From the NCBI GenBank assembly GCA_964418645.1, contig CAYQME010000058.1, positions 1-15,578 of the forward strand: 15,578 nt of DNA, given 5' to 3'. Below, piece after piece: positions 13,330-15,578 of the stretch; within the stretch, counting starts at the first letter, position 1; every line of letters starts with the position of its first letter. Source of the DNA: JAADHG01 sp964418645 (GTDB lineage: Bacteria; Bacteroidota; Bacteroidia; Flavobacteriales; Flavobacteriaceae). The notes beneath the pieces were generated by a model. That model saw only the letters and a list, made by a program, of their open reading frames with translations. It ran no database searches and had not been told where the DNA came from. The position numbers and the translations under genes were made by a program.

Positions 13330-14351
13330 TTAAAAACAACTGTTGACTGTTCACTCCCAACTGTTAACTCAATAACCCTCCCAAGTATCATCGCACGATT
13401 TTCATCATCATGTCCAGCAGGAAAATTAAATAGCAAAGGAAAATCGTATTCGGCAACAACATCTAAAATAAGCTGCTCAATAGGTTTCCCCCAAGGGGTT
13501 GTGTTTTCTCTAACCTTGCTTATAGAACCAACAATAAGTCCTTTGCAGTTATCAAAATAACCAGCACGTTTTAAGCTTTGTAGCATGCGATCAATATGGT
13601 AAGCATATTCACCAATTTCTTCAAAAAATAGGATTTTACCAGTAGTGTCAATACTGGTTTTAGAACCTAACATGGTGTGTAATAAAGTAAGATTGCCACC
13701 AACCAGTTGCCCTGTTGCAGTCCCTTTTTTATTGTATTTTGAATTTTCAATTGTGTAGGATAATGGATTTCCAAAAATAGCGTCTTTAAATGTAGATACA
13801 TTGTCTTTAATCTCCTCCAAATCATCGGTTAAACTCGTCGCCATTATTGCATGTATAGATTCACTACCTACATTATTTAGTTGGTTATGAAGCGCAGTAA
13901 TATCAGAATAACCAATAATCCATTTTGGATGTTCTTTAAATGTGGTATAATCTAATTTATCTAAGATCCTAACGGTTCCATAACCACCACGAGCAGCCCA
14001 AATAGCTTTAACGTTTGGATTATCTAATACCTTTTGAAAATCTTCTGCACGTTCATCATCAGTTCCTGCAAAATGCCCAGATTTGCTAAATACATGTTGC
14101 CCCATAACGGCTTTCAATCCCCAGCTTTTAAGTAATTGTTTAGCGAGGTCAATTTCTTTTTCACGATTATTTAAAACTCCTGAAGGGGCAACAATTGCAA
14201 CAGTATCGCCAGATTTTAAGTATGGCGGCTGAATAAGTTTTTTAGGCATTGAAGTCTCGTTGTTAGATGAAGTTGAATTTTGTGCAATTACTGCTTTTTG
14301 AGTTCCAAAAGTTATTAGAAGAACACAGTAAAATATCCGTTTTAAATACAT
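13326..14351 (-). CDS. exported LD-carboxypeptidase (MEROPS S66)
   Basis: This S66-family serine peptidase (341 aa from the chosen start) cleaves the L,D bond to the terminal D-residue of murein tetrapeptides, or acts on related peptides. The ATG at 14351 gives MYLKRIFYCVLLITFG and a probable cleavage after VIA|Q, suggesting export; the alternative ATG at 14378 adds nine residues that spoil the signal peptide. Landmarks are SGDTVAIVAPSG, WAARGGYG (118-125), the nucleophile motif IGYSDITAL (Ser149), LVGGNLTLL, FFEEIGE (Glu244/245) and FPAGHDDEN (His314), so the Ser-Glu-His triad is intact. E. coli LdcA is cytosolic, so an exported form suggests wall remodelling or periplasmic scavenging. The final codons include a heptamer repeat. 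It leads the operon with the membrane protein and ABC ATPase. A weak -7-like TACATTTA lies at 14377-14370. Confidence 0.88.
   Translation of the reverse strand: MYLKRIFYCVLLITFGTQKAVIAQNSTSSNNETSMPKKLIQPPYLKSGDTVAIVAPSGVLNNREKEIDLAKQLLKSWGLKAVMGQHVFSKSGHFAGTDDERAEDFQKVLDNPNVKAIWAARGGYGTVRILDKLDYTTFKEHPKWIIGYSDITALHNQLNNVGSESIHAIMATSLTDDLEEIKDNVSTFKDAIFGNPLSYTIENSKYNKKGTATGQLVGGNLTLLHTMLGSKTSIDTTGKILFFEEIGEYAYHIDRMLQSLKRAGYFDNCKGLIVGSISKVRENTTPWGKPIEQLILDVVAEYDFPLLFNFPAGHDDENRAMILGRVIELTVGSEQSTVVFK
13338..13370 (-). repeat. heptamer tandem in the C-terminal codons of the LD-carboxypeptidase
   Basis: On the plus strand the units are AACTGTT, GACTGTT, CACTCCC, AACTGTT and a partial AACTC, in exact 7-nt register (13338-13370). 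Read on the minus strand they encode TVGSEQSTVV near the protein end. Heptamer AACAGT-type arrays are frequent in Bacteroidetes spacers as far as I recall. Confidence 0.55.
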
Positions 14352-14406
14352 GTGAGAGGCTTTTTTGTAAATGTACATTTTTTTTCTATTAGGCTGTTAA
14401 AATGTG

Positions 14407-14414
14407 TATTTTTG
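14407..14414 (+). promoter_or_regulatory. Bacteroidetes -7 box upstream of metG
   Basis: TATTTTTG is an exact TAnnTTTG match. It would start transcription near 14421 and give metG a leader of about 110 nt that includes the repeat hairpin. The -33 position is only a T-rich run. A weaker box (TAATTTTA, 14511-14518) could give a short leader instead. Confidence 0.42.
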
Positions 14415-14431
14415 TGGCTTGTTAATTTATT

Positions 14432-14506
14432 CGTCATTACGAGTGAAGCGAAGTAATCTGTTTTTTTTGTAATGAGATTGCCACGTCGCAAACTCCTCGC
14501 AATGAC
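14432..14506. repeat. imperfect inverted repeat of GTCATTnCGAG arms in the metG leader
   Basis: The left arm GTCATTACGAG...AATCT (14433-14459) and the right arm, read on the minus strand as GTCATTGCGAGG...CAATCT (14506-14475), face each other around a T-rich loop. The RNA could fold into a long imperfect stem. It is the same family as the copy within mfd. The rest of the 154-bp spacer (14379-14532) holds the -7 box and no other recognisable feature. Confidence 0.72.
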
Positions 14507-14532
14507 ACCTTAATTTTAATCTTATATTATTT

Positions 14533-15578
14533 ATGGGCATACCAAAAAGATATACCATAACGGCTGCACTACCATACACTAATGGTCCTATTCATATTGG
14601 GCATTTGGCTGGTGTGTATGTGCCTGCAGATATTTACGCACGCTATTTACGTTTAACCGGAAATGATGTTGCATTTATGTGTGGTAGTGACGAACATGGT
14701 GTGCCTATTACTATTAAGGCAAAGAAAGAGGGTGTTTCTCCTCAAGATATTGTAGATAAATATCACGCTATTATTAAGCAATCGTTTTTAGATTTCGGAA
14801 TTACGTTCGATAATTATTCGCGTACAACTGCTAAAATTCATCATGAAACTGCATCAGAAATTTTTACGACATTAAATGATAAAGGTGAGTTTATTGAAGA
14901 AGTTACAGAGCAATTATACGATGCTGAAGCACATCAGTTTTTAGCAGACAGATTTGTTATTGGCACTTGTCCTAAATGTGGCAATGAAGAAAGTTATGGT
15001 GACCAATGTGAAAACTGCGGAACAAGTCATAATGCAACCGATTTAATTAATCCGAAATCGGCTATTACAGGAGCAATACCAACATTAAAAAAGACCAAAC
15101 ACTGGTTTTTACCTTTAGATAAACATGAAGCTTTTTTAAAAGAGTGGATTCTTGAAGGGCATAAAAAAGATTGGAAACCAAATGTTTACGGACAATGTAA
15201 ATCTTGGATTGATGATGGTTTACGACCTAGAGCTGTAACTAGAGATTTGGATTGGGGAATTCCTGTTCCAGTAGAAGGAGCTGAAGGTAAAGTTTTGTAT
15301 GTATGGTTTGATGCACCAATTGGTTACATTTCTGCAACCAAAGAATGGGCAAAACGCGAAGGTATAGATTGGGAACCGTATTGGAAAGATAAAGACACCA
15401 AGTTGGTACATTTTATTGGGAAAGATAATATTGTGTTTCATTGTATCATTTTTCCATCCATATTAAAAGCTGAAGGCTCTTACATTTTACCAGATAATGT
15501 GCCGGCAAACGAATTTTTAAATTTGGAAGGAAATAAACTGTCAACTTCTAAAAATTGGGCTGTTTGGTTACACGAATA
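14533..15578 (+). CDS. metG: methionyl-tRNA synthetase, N-terminal part (runs off the window)
   Basis: The first 348 codons of a class I methionyl-tRNA synthetase are present and open to the end of the window; family members are about 680-690 aa when a C-terminal tRNA-binding domain is attached. The ATG gives MGIPKRYTITAALPYTNGP, followed by HIGH (21-24). The zinc-binding knuckle has two CxxC pairs, CPKCG and CENCG, around residues 145-160. The catalytic loop reads GNKLSTSKNW, so the KMSKS signature is KLSTS here; I recall that as usual for this phylum and not a defect. VWFDAPIGYISA and HFIGKDNIVFHC are further synthetase blocks. It charges tRNA-Met and initiator tRNA in the cytosol. Transcribed divergently from the LD-carboxypeptidase operon. 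Confidence 0.95.
   Translation, partial: MGIPKRYTITAALPYTNGPIHIGHLAGVYVPADIYARYLRLTGNDVAFMCGSDEHGVPITIKAKKEGVSPQDIVDKYHAIIKQSFLDFGITFDNYSRTTAKIHHETASEIFTTLNDKGEFIEEVTEQLYDAEAHQFLADRFVIGTCPKCGNEESYGDQCENCGTSHNATDLINPKSAITGAIPTLKKTKHWFLPLDKHEAFLKEWILEGHKKDWKPNVYGQCKSWIDDGLRPRAVTRDLDWGIPVPVEGAEGKVLYVWFDAPIGYISATKEWAKREGIDWEPYWKDKDTKLVHFIGKDNIVFHCIIFPSILKAEGSYILPDNVPANEFLNLEGNKLSTSKNWAVWLHE

Noticed and set aside
14433..14506. CRISPR or riboswitch in front of metG
   Set aside because: There are only two facing repeat arms, no regularly spaced direct repeats, and no conserved T-box or SAM-binding motifs.
15525..15578. Damaged catalytic loop in methionyl-tRNA synthetase (KLSTS in place of KMSKS)
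   Set aside because: The variant sits in otherwise intact sequence and, as I recall, is common among Bacteroidetes enzymes; it is not evidence of decay.

Overview
The window is AT-rich chromosomal DNA from a member of the Flavobacteriia (Bacteroidetes), most likely a marine Flavobacteriaceae. Three things point there. The Mfd, fructose-bisphosphatase and aspartokinase proteins read like those of this group. The upstream regions carry Bacteroidetes-type -7 boxes (TAnnTTTG) instead of E. coli-type promoters. The spacers and some coding ends carry dispersed 'GTCATTnyGAG ... GAAGnAATCT' elements and TCCCGAT/ATCGGGA-type hairpins, which I recall as common in these genomes. No rRNA, tRNA, CRISPR array, insertion sequence or prophage gene is visible, and no gene-free stretch exceeds about 155 bp.

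Layout: (1) 1-1364, plus strand: three small accessory genes, a VOC/glyoxalase-fold protein, a TM2 membrane protein and a phosphinothricin-acetyltransferase-like GNAT. (2) 1374-4976, minus strand: a spermidine/thialysine-acetyltransferase-like GNAT coupled by a TAATG junction to a monofunctional aspartokinase, followed by a separately promoted bifunctional acyltransferase of the OlsF type (amino-acid lipid synthesis). (3) 5096-6537: class 1 fructose-1,6-bisphosphatase convergent with a TerB-like protein. (4) 6646-11426, plus strand: the transcription-repair coupling factor Mfd, then an exported TlpA/thioredoxin-like protein. (5) 11417-12316, minus strand: the YraN nuclease-fold protein and a small nucleoside 2-deoxyribosyltransferase-like gene lying between two oppositely oriented repeat elements. 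(6) 12379-14351, minus strand: a tight three-gene operon of exported LD-carboxypeptidase, a 94-aa three-helix membrane protein and an ABC ATPase, joined by ATGA and TAA-ATG junctions. (7) 14533-end, plus strand: the first 348 codons of methionyl-tRNA synthetase, behind a leader carrying a repeat hairpin.

Most genes are housekeeping. The unusual material is of two kinds. First, a repeat family with conserved arms and variable palindromic cores has entered coding sequence: about 13 codons inside mfd, and the last 13 codons plus stop of the deoxyribosyltransferase-like gene. Second, the minimal two-gene ABC module (221-aa ATPase plus 94-aa membrane protein with an FtsX-like coupling segment) behind the LD-carboxypeptidase is the best candidate for an undescribed system.

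Four annotated starts were moved inward from the longest possible reading frame: fbp, the TlpA-like gene, yraN and the LD-carboxypeptidase. Homology statements come from recognising family motifs; no searches were run.
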